DNA from: an uncultured Oscillospiraceae bacterium
GTDB lineage: Bacteria; Bacillota; Clostridia; Oscillospirales; Oscillospiraceae
Length of the DNA stretch: 47,675 nucleotides
Assembly: GCA_900754515.1 (NCBI GenBank)
Contig: CAAEDD010000104.1
Coordinates: 1-47,675, forward strand
Reading direction: 5' to 3'
Below, in pieces: positions 14,549 to 22,340 of the stretch (the first letter of the stretch is position 1; each line of letters opens with the position of its first letter). The notes beneath the pieces are model-generated. The model was not told where the DNA came from, ran no database searches, and was given only the letters and a program-made list of their open reading frames with translations. Made by a program: the position numbers and the translations under genes.

Positions 14549-15145
14549 TTATACTTTGCACTTATCTTCCCGGACACCGCCTGTTATCTCCGACAGCTCA
14601 CGGGCAATATTGTTGACCATGACCTCAAGCTCGTTTATACGGGATTTGTCGCCTGGGGCAGGGCTTGCCGGCTTTTCCGGTTCTTCCGGCATGGTGCTTT
14701 TGGACTCGGGGCCCTCGGTGATGAGGCCGCATAGGAATTCCTGCCACATCCCGTTGAGCAGCTCTATACTCTCCAGCTGCTGATGGACGATCTTGTCGAA
14801 GGCCTTGCGCACGCAGTCGGCGGCATACTCCTGCTGGTCCACCACTCCGGAGAGAATGTCTTCCCTTTGCTGCTGAGCCTCCGCCACGATTTTGGCGGCC
14901 TGGATCTTGGCTTTGCCAACGATGTCTCTGGCGGCAGCCTGAGCCGTCAGAAGAGTGTCGCCTATCTCGGTCCGGCCCAGGCCCATATCCGTCAACTGGG
15001 CTTTCAACCGGCGGTTCTCTTCCTCCATGGCTTCCGCCTGACGGCGGATATCCTCCAGCAGGGAATTGACCTTGTTGGCGTTATAATACTTTTTTCTCAC
15101 CACATTAATGTCAATGGCGTCAAAATATTCCTTATCCAAAGCCAT
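14549..15145 (-). CDS. DivIVA-like coiled-coil protein
   Basis: This 198-residue protein resembles DivIVA/GpsB proteins in its first 60 residues (KEYFDAIDINVVRKKYY-ANKVNSLLEDIRRQ), which normally bind curved membrane. A predicted coiled coil follows at about 35-130, then a Pro/Glu/Lys linker (about 150-170) and a short C-terminal helix. DivIVA proteins mark cell poles and the division site, and some anchor the chromosome during sporulation. The role here is inferred only. ATG 15145 is used because GAGGTG lies six bases upstream; the GTG at 15154 overlaps that site. Confidence 0.7.
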   Translation of the reverse strand: MALDKEYFDAIDINVVRKKYYNANKVNSLLEDIRRQAEAMEEENRRLKAQLTDMGLGRTEIGDTLLTAQAAARDIVGKAKIQAAKIVAEAQQQREDILSGVVDQQEYAADCVRKAFDKIVHQQLESIELLNGMWQEFLCGLITEGPESKSTMPEEPEKPASPAPGDKSRINELEVMVNNIARELSEITGGVREDKCKV

Positions 15146-15271
15146 GGCGTTCACCTCACAAGTACAGGACCTTAAAAAACATTATAACAGATTTGTACGG
15201 GCAAGGCAACAAGGAATAGACGCCCAGGAGATTTGGAAAGGTCCGGGGCTGTGCCTGTGACGGGAAATCCA

Positions 15272-15850
15272 CTATTTAAGTATGGGCTGTATCTGCCAGC
15301 CCCGGAGAGCGGCCTGCACCGTTTCATCCAGGAGACTGAAGTCTGCCTGGAGGCTACGGGGCTTTTTGGCCGGGTCATCCTGACGGAATGGCACAAAGTA
15401 CACGCCCTTCCGGTTTAAGAGCTTTGCAATATTTTCTGCAGAGCCGGAGAGCCCGTCGTTGGTGGACAGGGCGATTATCACCGGACGGCCGTTTCGCATA
15501 TGGGCCTTGGCGGCCATGGTGACTGAGGTGTCGGTGATGCCGTTTGCCAGCTTTGCCAGGGTGTTGCCGGTGCAGGGAGCGATAAGCAGGGCGTCCATGG
15601 GCGTGGCCGGCCCCAGAGGCTCCGCCTCGGCTATGGTAGTGACGACTTTTTTCCCACTGAGGAGCATCAGCCTTTTGATATGTTCCGAGGCCGCACCGAA
15701 GCGGGTATCCGTCTCGGCGGCGTTTTCGCTCATTATGGGTATGAGTTCATATTTATCGCTGAGTTTCTCCGCAGCGGCAAAGAGCTTTTCGTAGGTACAA
15801 TAGGACCCGCACAGAGCCAGCCCCAGTCTTTTCTTGCTTTCTATGCTCAT
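15272..15850 (-). CDS. dpaB: Dipicolinate synthase subunit B
   Basis: This is the 192-residue flavoprotein-like subunit (SpoVFB) of the enzyme that makes spore dipicolinic acid from dihydrodipicolinate in the mother cell. The flavoprotein fold shows in LGLALCGSYCTYEKLF at the start, the IAPCTGNTLAKLANGITDT segment (about 92-110) and the RPVIIALSTNDGLSG strand. The ATG overlaps the dpaA stop by four bases, and AGGGAAG precedes it; the longer frame from 15919 lies within dpaA. No terminator is obvious downstream. Confidence 0.92.
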   Translation of the reverse strand: MSIESKKRLGLALCGSYCTYEKLFAAAEKLSDKYELIPIMSENAAETDTRFGAASEHIKRLMLLSGKKVVTTIAEAEPLGPATPMDALLIAPCTGNTLAKLANGITDTSVTMAAKAHMRNGRPVIIALSTNDGLSGSAENIAKLLNRKGVYFVPFRQDDPAKKPRSLQADFSLLDETVQAALRGWQIQPILK

Positions 15851-16707
15851 TCTTCCCTCTCCCTTATTACTGAGTATATGGTGTCCCGCATGAGTTCCGC
15901 TGCCGTGTAGGGGGCGCACAGGCCAGGCAGTCCCGGGGCGGCTAAAGCTTTCAGCCCCAGCTCATCTGCCTGACGCATGTCAAAGCCTCCCGGAGCGGAG
16001 GCCAGTTCCAGCAGCAGGGCATCCCGACGGACGAGGTTAAGCTCCTGTTCTCCCAGAACCTGCTCCGGCACAGTGTTTACGATGAAGTCATAGTCCACCA
16101 TGGTCTCCGGCAGCTGAGGAAAATCCAGCGCCTCCAGGCCAAGGGCCGTGGCCATAGCCCTGTCCCCCTCCTTGCGGGCGGCAACGGTGACTCTAGCCCC
16201 CATGGCGTAAAGCCGCAGGGACAATATCTTGGCTATCCTGCCCCAACCGGTGACAAGGATGGAACTGCCCCAAAGGCTCCTGGGGCTGGAGGCCATGAGT
16301 TTTTCCACGGCTCCCTCGGCGGTGAGGGCGGCATTGCCGACGGTAAAGCCACGGCGCTGCATCAGATCAGCCACCTGCAGCCCCTGGGCCACTGCGCCCA
16401 TGCTGAGCTCCCTGCCCAACTTTCCTCCGATCAGCAGCTGACCCGGCCACAGTGAGACCAGAAGCTCCTCTGCCGTCAGGGGCTGGGAAGCATAGGGGGA
16501 GTTTATGATACCGTTCTTTTCCGCCGGTGTGGGCAGGACTATGCAGTCCGCCCCATAGACGCAGCTTTGCAGGCAGCCGGCCTTGGGTATCTCTGCGGGC
16601 AGCTCCGCCTTTTCCAGAGCAAAGCTATGTACTCTGTGCCGGTCCCGCCACAGCAGTGAGCAGAGCAGTACCGACCTTTTATCGCCGCCGATAACAGCAA
16701 ATTTCAA
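15847..16707 (-). CDS. dpaA: Dipicolinate synthase subunit A
   Basis: This 286-residue subunit (SpoVFA) partners DpaB. It begins with KFAVIGGDKRSVLL and has a Rossmann motif ILVTGWGRIAK near residue 150 that should bind NAD(P). I place the start at TTG 16707, because GGAGGTG lies six bases before it and the family begins at this point. An in-frame ATG at 16722 is actually part of that ribosome binding site. A much longer open frame to 16968 overlaps the thyA start and is rejected. The order dpaA-dpaB with ATGA overlap is the classic arrangement. Confidence 0.92.
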   Translation of the reverse strand: MKFAVIGGDKRSVLLCSLLWRDRHRVHSFALEKAELPAEIPKAGCLQSCVYGADCIVLPTPAEKNGIINSPYASQPLTAEELLVSLWPGQLLIGGKLGRELSMGAVAQGLQVADLMQRRGFTVGNAALTAEGAVEKLMASSPRSLWGSSILVTGWGRIAKILSLRLYAMGARVTVAARKEGDRAMATALGLEALDFPQLPETMVDYDFIVNTVPEQVLGEQELNLVRRDALLLELASAPGGFDMRQADELGLKALAAPGLPGLCAPYTAAELMRDTIYSVIREREE

Positions 16708-16736
16708 AAGCAGCACCTCCATATCATAGTATTCTG

Positions 16737-16766
16737 TTGCACGAGAGGCGGTGCTTGTGTTAAAAT
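16737..16766 (+). promoter_or_regulatory. Candidate SigA promoter of thyA-folA
   Basis: TTGCAC (16737-16742) and TAAAAT (16761-16766) are 18 bases apart, and the thyA start is 63 bases further on. The same 121-base interval must also hold the sporulation promoter of dpaAB in the opposite direction, which I could not assign. Confidence 0.5.
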
Positions 16767-16828
16767 AAACTCTGTCTGGGCGATGGCTCCATCGCTCATT
16801 GAAAATTAAGGAAAGCAGGGAAAGCACT

Positions 16829-17659
16829 ATGAGCAGAGCTGACCAGATATTCATTGAAAACTGCAAGGACATTTTGGAAAACGGCGTTTGGGATACTGAC
16901 AGAGAAGTGCGCCCCCGCTGGGAAGATGGCGAGAGCGCCCATACAATAAAAAAATTCGGTATAGTCAACCGCTACAATCTGGCGGAGGAGTTCCCCATAC
17001 TCACCATCCGGCGCACTTACTGGAAGTCCGCCATTGACGAGCTGCTGTGGATATGGCAGGCCAAGAGCAACAATGTCCACGACCTGCGCACCAGAGTCTG
17101 GGATGCCTGGGCCGACGAGAACGGCTCCATAGGCAAGGCCTATGGTTATCAGCTGGGTATAAAGCACCACTACCCGGAGGGGGATATGGACCAGGTGGAC
17201 AAGGTGCTCTGGGATTTAAAACACAATCCGGCATCCCGGCGTATCATGACCAACATCTATAATTTTGCCGACCTGTCGGAGATGGCCCTCTACCCCTGCG
17301 CCTACTCCATGACCTTCAACGTCACCGGAGACAGGCTCAATGCCATTTTGAACCAGCGTTCCCAGGACATGCTGGCGGCAAATAACTGGAATGTGGTGCA
17401 GTACTCGGTGCTGACGATGATGATGGCCCAGGTCTCCGGACTCAAACCCGGAGAGTTTGTCCACGTTATAGCGGATGCACATATATACGACCGGCATGTG
17501 CCTGCCATAAAGGAAATAATAGCAAATCCTCCAAAGCCCGCACCCACCTTCCATATTGACCCCCAGGTGACGGACTTCTACAAGTTTACCAGGGACAGCT
17601 TCACTATGGAAAACTACGAGTACTCTGAATTTACCGGCAAGATACCGGTAGCTCTTTGA
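16829..17659 (+). CDS. thyA: Thymidylate synthase
   Basis: The 276-residue enzyme converts dUMP to dTMP using methylene-tetrahydrofolate. Visible landmarks are the phosphate-binding Arg pair (SRRIM, 136-140), the catalytic Cys157 in LYPCAYS, and the dUMP-contact segment NQRSQD (175-180). After that comes DMLAANNWNVVQYS rather than the GLGxPFNIASYA of the E. coli type, and HIYDRH near the C-terminus. This matches a variant branch common in clostridia. ATG 16829 is chosen; GGAAAG precedes it. It is co-transcribed with folA five bases downstream. Confidence 0.93.
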   Translation: MSRADQIFIENCKDILENGVWDTDREVRPRWEDGESAHTIKKFGIVNRYNLAEEFPILTIRRTYWKSAIDELLWIWQAKSNNVHDLRTRVWDAWADENGSIGKAYGYQLGIKHHYPEGDMDQVDKVLWDLKHNPASRRIMTNIYNFADLSEMALYPCAYSMTFNVTGDRLNAILNQRSQDMLAANNWNVVQYSVLTMMMAQVSGLKPGEFVHVIADAHIYDRHVPAIKEIIANPPKPAPTFHIDPQVTDFYKFTRDSFTMENYEYSEFTGKIPVAL

Positions 17660-17663
17660 TGCC

Positions 17664-18161
17664 ATGGAAGCGATAGTTGCGGTGTATTCCGACTGGGGTA
17701 TAGGCAGCGGCGGGACTCAGCCGGTGGTTTTGAAGGCAGATCGTATCCATTTTAAGGAACTGACCATGGGCGCCGCTGTAATAGTGGGGAGAAAGACCAT
17801 GGAAGATTTTCCCGGCGGCAGGCCCCTGAAGGGGCGGCACAACATTGTTGTGTCAAGACAGGAATTGAAGATTGAAGGGGCAGAGCTTGTCCACAGCACC
17901 GAAGAGGCACTGGAAGCCGCTGCACGGCAGAAGCGCTGCCTGGTGATAGGCGGGGCAAGCGTGTACAAGCAGTTTATGCCCTGGGTGGACGTTGTACACG
18001 TGACCAAGATAGACCTGGCGCCCAGGTCGGATAGTTACTTTCCAAACCTGGACGCCGATGAAAACTGGCAGCGGATGGAAGAGGAACGCTGGCAGGAGGA
18101 GGACGGCCTCCGCTATTGCTTTGTGACTTACAGGAAGGCGAATGGTGCTTCTGTAAACTGA
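17664..18161 (+). CDS. folA: Dihydrofolate reductase
   Basis: The 165-residue enzyme regenerates tetrahydrofolate consumed by ThyA, so the pairing with thyA is functional. It shows the family landmarks: AIVAVYSDWGIG at the start, VIVGRKTMEDFP-GRPLKGRHNIVVSR (about 39-65), the NADPH-binding VIGGASVYKQF (about 94-104), and VTKIDL followed by FPNLD. Length is normal. Its stop lies one base from the stop of the convergent spoIID gene, with no room for a dedicated terminator. Confidence 0.93.
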   Translation: MEAIVAVYSDWGIGSGGTQPVVLKADRIHFKELTMGAAVIVGRKTMEDFPGGRPLKGRHNIVVSRQELKIEGAELVHSTEEALEAAARQKRCLVIGGASVYKQFMPWVDVVHVTKIDLAPRSDSYFPNLDADENWQRMEEERWQEEDGLRYCFVTYRKANGASVN

Positions 18162-18162
18162 A

Positions 18163-19224
18163 CTATTTCACCAACTGAGTGCCGGGATAATAATGAGCCA
18201 GTATCTGGGTGTAATCGCTGCCCTGGGCAGCCATGAGATTTGCCCCGTGCTGGCTCATTCCTACCCCGTGACCATAACCGGTGACGGTGAATAAGAAGCT
18301 GGAGCCGGTATATTCCAGGCTAAAAGCGGTGGAGCGCAGGGAAAACAGGCTACGTATCTCAGTGCCTGGGATCTCCACCCCGCCAAGAACGGCGGAGGCA
18401 ACACGGCCGCTGTCCTCCAGATTTATCTGTCCTACCCAACTGCTCTCCTCCCCGGTAAAGTCGGCATAGGGGTAGGACGAGAGCACCGTGTCCCGAAAGT
18501 CCAGGGGACTCAGTTCCACCTGACTGATATAGCCGGGGACAGTGTCGGCAGTCTCCGGGCTGGAGACACTCACCAGGTAGGGCAGGGGATTCCATATGGC
18601 ACCGCAGTCCTCGGTAGCACCGCAGGAGGAAGAGTGGAAGGCGGCAAACACCGGCTCACCATTATAGCATAGGTACTCTCCGGCGGTCTCGTCCACGGCC
18701 CGGCTTACAGCCTCATAGTTTTCCTCAAAGTTATCGCCCCAGTTGTTTTCCATGTCTTCCCGGCTTATCCAGGCTTGGCAGCAACTATAGTCGGTACAGA
18801 CCTGGGCGTCACTGTGGCGGCCGGTAGCAGCGCAGTACATTGCATAGGTACGGGCTGCCACCGCCTGGGCTTTCAGAGCCTCTGGCTCAAAATAAGCGGG
18901 CATCTCGGCGGCCACCACACCCTTGAGATATTCCTGCATTTCCACGTCGTAGACCTCCGGGCCGCACTTTACCAGAAGCCGCTCAGGCGCCGGCTCTCCG
19001 GCGGCGATCAACGCTTCAGGACTGGGGCTGGGATTCGGATAGGCTGTAGGTACTGGGTCTGAAATATTCTCCGAAGCTTTCAGGGCGGCAGGAGCGGCAG
19101 TGAGGCCCGGACTGGGGCTTGGCCGGGCTCCGGAGCTGCTGTCCCCGTTGCCCCATACCAGGCAAAAAGCCGGTACCAGAGTGATAAGCAGGGCCAGATA
19201 TGCGGCGATAAGGCTTCTTTTCAT
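18163..19224 (-). CDS. spoIID: Stage II sporulation protein D (SpoIID)
   Basis: This 353-residue protein is the lytic transglycosylase of the engulfment machinery (with SpoIIM and SpoIIP in model species). It acts on peptidoglycan between mother cell and forespore. It has an N-terminal membrane anchor or signal (8-25), a Pro/Ser/Ala linker (35-75), and the SpoIID domain. That domain includes EYLKGVVAAEMP, ALKAQAVAARTYAMY, AFHSSSCGATED and, at the end, GYGHGVGMSQHGA. The start has GGGAGG upstream. It is transcribed alone and lies away from spoIIM and spoIIP in this window. A paralogous SpoIID-like amidase enhancer cannot be fully excluded. Confidence 0.9.
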   Translation of the reverse strand: MKRSLIAAYLALLITLVPAFCLVWGNGDSSSGARPSPSPGLTAAPAALKASENISDPVPTAYPNPSPSPEALIAAGEPAPERLLVKCGPEVYDVEMQEYLKGVVAAEMPAYFEPEALKAQAVAARTYAMYCAATGRHSDAQVCTDYSCCQAWISREDMENNWGDNFEENYEAVSRAVDETAGEYLCYNGEPVFAAFHSSSCGATEDCGAIWNPLPYLVSVSSPETADTVPGYISQVELSPLDFRDTVLSSYPYADFTGEESSWVGQINLEDSGRVASAVLGGVEIPGTEIRSLFSLRSTAFSLEYTGSSFLFTVTGYGHGVGMSQHGANLMAAQGSDYTQILAHYYPGTQLVK

Positions 19225-19345
19225 TGGTTTGCCTCCCTTTTCCCTTGACTGTATAGGTAAATAAGTATAAAATCAAACTGTTATTTTCCTCCGCCCTAAC
19301 GGGAAGGAGGCCTCAGTCAATAGTTATTGAAACGGAAATGTGATT

Positions 19346-20182
19346 ATGCAAAAAAGATCTTTGGAGATTTCCTGTTATGTGTGCGGGGCCGGAGCCTTCG
19401 GCGTGTTTTTCCGCTGGCTCCAGGATCAAATGGCCTTTGATGAAGCCGGGCTTGCGGAACACAGCGTATTCAACTATCTGGTTCCTCTGGCGATACTGGC
19501 TTCCGCCTTGCTTTTTAACCGCTTTATTGAACAGGCGAAAAACGAAAAGCTGTATATACCCACGGATTTCTGCCAGGCTTTAAAAAATGAGGGGCGTCTG
19601 TTTACTCTGGCCCGCTGGGCCTGCGGACTGGTTATGGCTTTGGGCGGTGTGCTGCTGATAGCCACCAGCGAGACAGATAAAGATGCCACATTGCTCTTGA
19701 TACTCTCCCTGCTGGCAATTGCCTCAGGAATTTCCTTCCCCCTGGTAATAGGAAGTGCAAACGACAAGTACGGCAAACTGCGCCACCCTGCACTGGCATG
19801 CCTGGGAACTACTCTGCCCATAGTACTCTATGCCCTGTGGCTTATAATTTGCTATAAGCAAAATGCCCTTAACAGTGTTATCTGGTCATACCTTATAGAG
19901 ATGATGGCCATAATAACCGCTATGATGGCTTTCTTCCGGGCGGCAGGCTTTGCCTATGGGGCGGTAAAGACTTGGCAGAGCTTCTTCACAATAATGATGG
20001 GCGTAATGATGTGCATTATGGCGCTGGCCGACGACAGATATATGGGTATGCACCTAATAATGCTGGGGGCTGCAATGCAGCTTCTGCTGTATGAGTGGCT
20101 GCTCATCATGAATATGCAAAAGAAGGCTGTAAAACCCAGAGTGGAAAAACCGAATGAAGACGGCTTTGAGCGTCTTAGATAA
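19346..20182 (+). CDS. Multi-pass membrane protein of unknown function
   Basis: This 278-residue protein has about seven hydrophobic segments (roughly residues 12-28, 45-62, 95-112, 120-138, 155-172, 180-200 and 205-245) and a charged cytoplasmic-looking tail. It resembles uncharacterised Oscillospiraceae membrane proteins, but I recognise no named family and no catalytic motif. ATG 19346 is preferred to the GTG two codons earlier because the weak GGAAA site is then eight bases away. It diverges from spoIID and ends in a hairpin at 20224. Confidence 0.7.
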   Translation: MQKRSLEISCYVCGAGAFGVFFRWLQDQMAFDEAGLAEHSVFNYLVPLAILASALLFNRFIEQAKNEKLYIPTDFCQALKNEGRLFTLARWACGLVMALGGVLLIATSETDKDATLLLILSLLAIASGISFPLVIGSANDKYGKLRHPALACLGTTLPIVLYALWLIICYKQNALNSVIWSYLIEMMAIITAMMAFFRAAGFAYGAVKTWQSFFTIMMGVMMCIMALADDRYMGMHLIMLGAAMQLLLYEWLLIMNMQKKAVKPRVEKPNEDGFERLR

Positions 20183-20223
20183 AGGGGAATACCGCAAAAT
20201 AAGGCTAAAGTAAAAAGAGCAGG

Positions 20224-20251
20224 AATGCCCGCCGGTAAACCGGCGGGCATT
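20224..20251 (+). terminator. Hairpin downstream of the membrane protein gene
   Basis: A near-perfect 13-base-pair stem (20224-20236 with 20239-20251) is followed by TTCAAATTTAT. The T-run is weak, but position and stem strength fit a terminator. Confidence 0.6.
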
Positions 20252-20347
20252 TCAAATTTATACAGAACAGAAAAAATCAGCCAAGGTATAAAAAGGACCG
20301 GCATTGGCGGTTATGTAATAAATTGCAATATTTAATAAAGAAAGCTC

Positions 20348-20376
20348 TTGATATATTGCATATATTGCCTTAGAAT
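20348..20376 (+). promoter_or_regulatory. SigA promoter of the AraC-family gene
   Basis: TTGATA (20348-20353) is 17 bases from TAGAAT (20371-20376). The gene begins 21 bases later, so the leader is very short. The spacer is unusually A+T-rich and contains ATATTGC twice. Confidence 0.7.
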
Positions 20377-20396
20377 ATTTTTAAGGGGGCGGTGCA

Positions 20397-21233
20397 ATGG
20401 GAGACGAAGCAAGAGTAAGCCGCGCCGGATATCTCCGGGAAAATTACCACTATTTTCATTTGCGGGATACGGCAGGACAAGAGCTGGATTTCCATTTTCA
20501 TGAATTTGACAAAATAGTGCTGCTGCTGTCAGGCCGGGTGGACTACACCGTGGAGGGCAGTACCTATACTCTCAAGCCCTGGAGTGTACTTCTGGTAAAG
20601 CACCACACAATACATAAAGCTATTATTGACAAAACTGAGCCTTACGAGAGAATAATAATATATCTCGAAGGAAAGTATTTTGATCGAATCATGCCCGAGG
20701 CCCGGCTGATGGACAGCTTCGACCATGCGGACAAGAGCGGGGAACATCTTCTCCAGCCTACTCAGTCGCAGCATCGGGCCATAGAGAAAGTGCTGTCGGC
20801 TTACGAGAATGCTGCGGAAGATCAGGGGTTTGGAGCGGCAGCGTTGAGAGAGACATATATAATACAGCTTCTCATTTACATAGGCAGGATGACTGCGGCG
20901 GTGGAGAAACCGGGGGAGAAACAGTATGATCCTAAGATACGCCAGACCCTATCGTATATAAACGAGAATTTGGGCCGTGAGCTGGGTGTGGAGCAGCTGG
21001 CGGAGCAGGTTTACCTGAGTAAGTACCACTTCATGCGCCTGTTCAAGGCTCAGACAGGCAGCAGCGTCCACGCTTATGTAAGGCAGAAACGTCTGCTCCA
21101 TGCGGCACGGCTTATAAGGGAAGGAATGCCGGCAAGCAAGGCCGCCGCCGAAAGCGGCTTTGGGGATTACTCCGCCTTCCACCGGGCTTTCAGGGAGAGC
21201 TTCGGCATCAGCCCCGGGAGTCTGAAAAGGTGA
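20397..21233 (+). CDS. AraC-family regulator with cupin sensor
   Basis: This 278-residue regulator has an N-terminal cupin-type sensing domain (about 15-110, with FHFHEFDKIVLLLSG and a second His pair, KHHTIHK). A helical linker and a C-terminal AraC double helix-turn-helix (about 180-278) follow. The latter shows LAEQVYLSKYHFMRLFKAQTG and AAESGFGDYSAFHRAFRESFG. An AAGGGGGCGG site precedes the ATG. The nearby genes do not indicate the inducer, and its targets are unknown. Confidence 0.9.
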   Translation: MGDEARVSRAGYLRENYHYFHLRDTAGQELDFHFHEFDKIVLLLSGRVDYTVEGSTYTLKPWSVLLVKHHTIHKAIIDKTEPYERIIIYLEGKYFDRIMPEARLMDSFDHADKSGEHLLQPTQSQHRAIEKVLSAYENAAEDQGFGAAALRETYIIQLLIYIGRMTAAVEKPGEKQYDPKIRQTLSYINENLGRELGVEQLAEQVYLSKYHFMRLFKAQTGSSVHAYVRQKRLLHAARLIREGMPASKAAAESGFGDYSAFHRAFRESFGISPGSLKR

Positions 21234-21298
21234 GCAGAGCAAGAGAAAATCAAAGTCAAACAACTAGGTAACTAGAATTAGTAAATGGGTGAATGAAG

Positions 21299-22270
21299 AT
21301 GTACTGTTGGAAATGTGGAAAAGAGATACAGGATGAATCTAAATTCTGCAGCTTTTGCGGGGCTGCGGCAGCTGCTCCAAGTAAGATGGGCAGAGAAAAA
21401 GTTCAGCGAGATATGAGGGCGTATGTCGTTATCGGAATAATAGCGGTGCTTATTTTGACGGCAGTTGCAATAGTTATTGGAATGTTACTACCTGAGGAAA
21501 AAACTGTAGAGGTAGAAGCCTCCTCAGAGACAATGGAAGTTGCCGTAGAGGAAGAAACTGACGAAATACCGGACAGCCCTACCCCGATTAGTGGGGCAGA
21601 AGCTGCTGCCGCTCGGTTTATTACACCGGAACGATATGCAGAAGAAAACGGAATGAAATGGCCAGCAGACAATCCAGAAGATTATGAACGTGATTTTGAT
21701 GACTTGGACATTTGGGCCAATGAGACTTTATATGGGGACGGAAGTTCTTTGCATGGAATTATTGCTGCGGCTCAAAAAACGTGGGGGAAGTTTTATGCTG
21801 GTGGTACGGCATACATGACACCATATCTAGATGCCAGAGCTGAGGGCAAAAAAGATGTGGAAGCGCATTTAATTGCCCTGGAGGAAACAGGCATTGACCG
21901 CCAGATACTAGGCGGAGAAGAATTTGAACGCTATGTCTACGACTATGCGGTTTCAGCCGGTGTGCCTGAGTATGATGCCGAAGAATTTGCTGAGTGGGAA
22001 AGATATATTTGGTGCAGGGCGTGGAATATATACAAAGAAAACCGAGATAATGGAAGTAACCATGAAGCGGCGAGTGAGTCTGTAGAATGGGGATGTTATG
22101 TTAATACTCCATGTGAATACAGCAAAGAAACAGGACAACCAGTATATATTGTACCCGATCAAGCCACGAGAATTGTAGAGTATGCAGATAAAGGTGCCAG
22201 TTACAAGGAGGTTCATGATAAACTCTTTGAATATCTTCAACACTGGTATGAGAAAGATATGTGGGAGTAA
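21299..22270 (+). CDS. Zinc-ribbon membrane protein of unknown function
   Basis: This 323-residue protein starts with a zinc ribbon (CWKCGKEI then CSFCGAAA, residues 3-22). One transmembrane helix follows (about 44-64), then an acidic low-complexity linker and a helical extracytoplasmic domain rich in Trp, Tyr and Glu that I do not recognise. ATG 21299 is placed seven bases after GGGTG; ATG 21293 is possible. Third codon positions are much richer in A/T than in neighbouring genes, which suggests a different origin. A strong terminator follows. Confidence 0.75.
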   Translation: MYCWKCGKEIQDESKFCSFCGAAAAAPSKMGREKVQRDMRAYVVIGIIAVLILTAVAIVIGMLLPEEKTVEVEASSETMEVAVEEETDEIPDSPTPISGAEAAAARFITPERYAEENGMKWPADNPEDYERDFDDLDIWANETLYGDGSSLHGIIAAAQKTWGKFYAGGTAYMTPYLDARAEGKKDVEAHLIALEETGIDRQILGGEEFERYVYDYAVSAGVPEYDAEEFAEWERYIWCRAWNIYKENRDNGSNHEAASESVEWGCYVNTPCEYSKETGQPVYIVPDQATRIVEYADKGASYKEVHDKLFEYLQHWYEKDMWE

Positions 22271-22285
22271 GACAAGTAAAAATAA

Positions 22286-22340
22286 GCAGTCCGAAGAATC
22301 ATAAAAGAGAACGTTCTTCGGACTGCCTGTTTTTTTATTT
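22286..22340. terminator. Bidirectional terminator between the zinc-ribbon and DUF1846 genes
   Basis: A perfect 13-base-pair stem (22286-22298 with 22314-22326) has T-runs on both sides: CTGTTTTTTTATTT rightward and TTATTTTTAC leftward. The rightward T-run overlaps the stop codon of the leftward gene. Confidence 0.9.

Noticed and set aside
15851..16968. 373-residue version of DpaA
   Set aside because: The extra N-terminus overlaps the thyA start and promoter and has no family similarity; TTG 16707 has the ribosome binding site.
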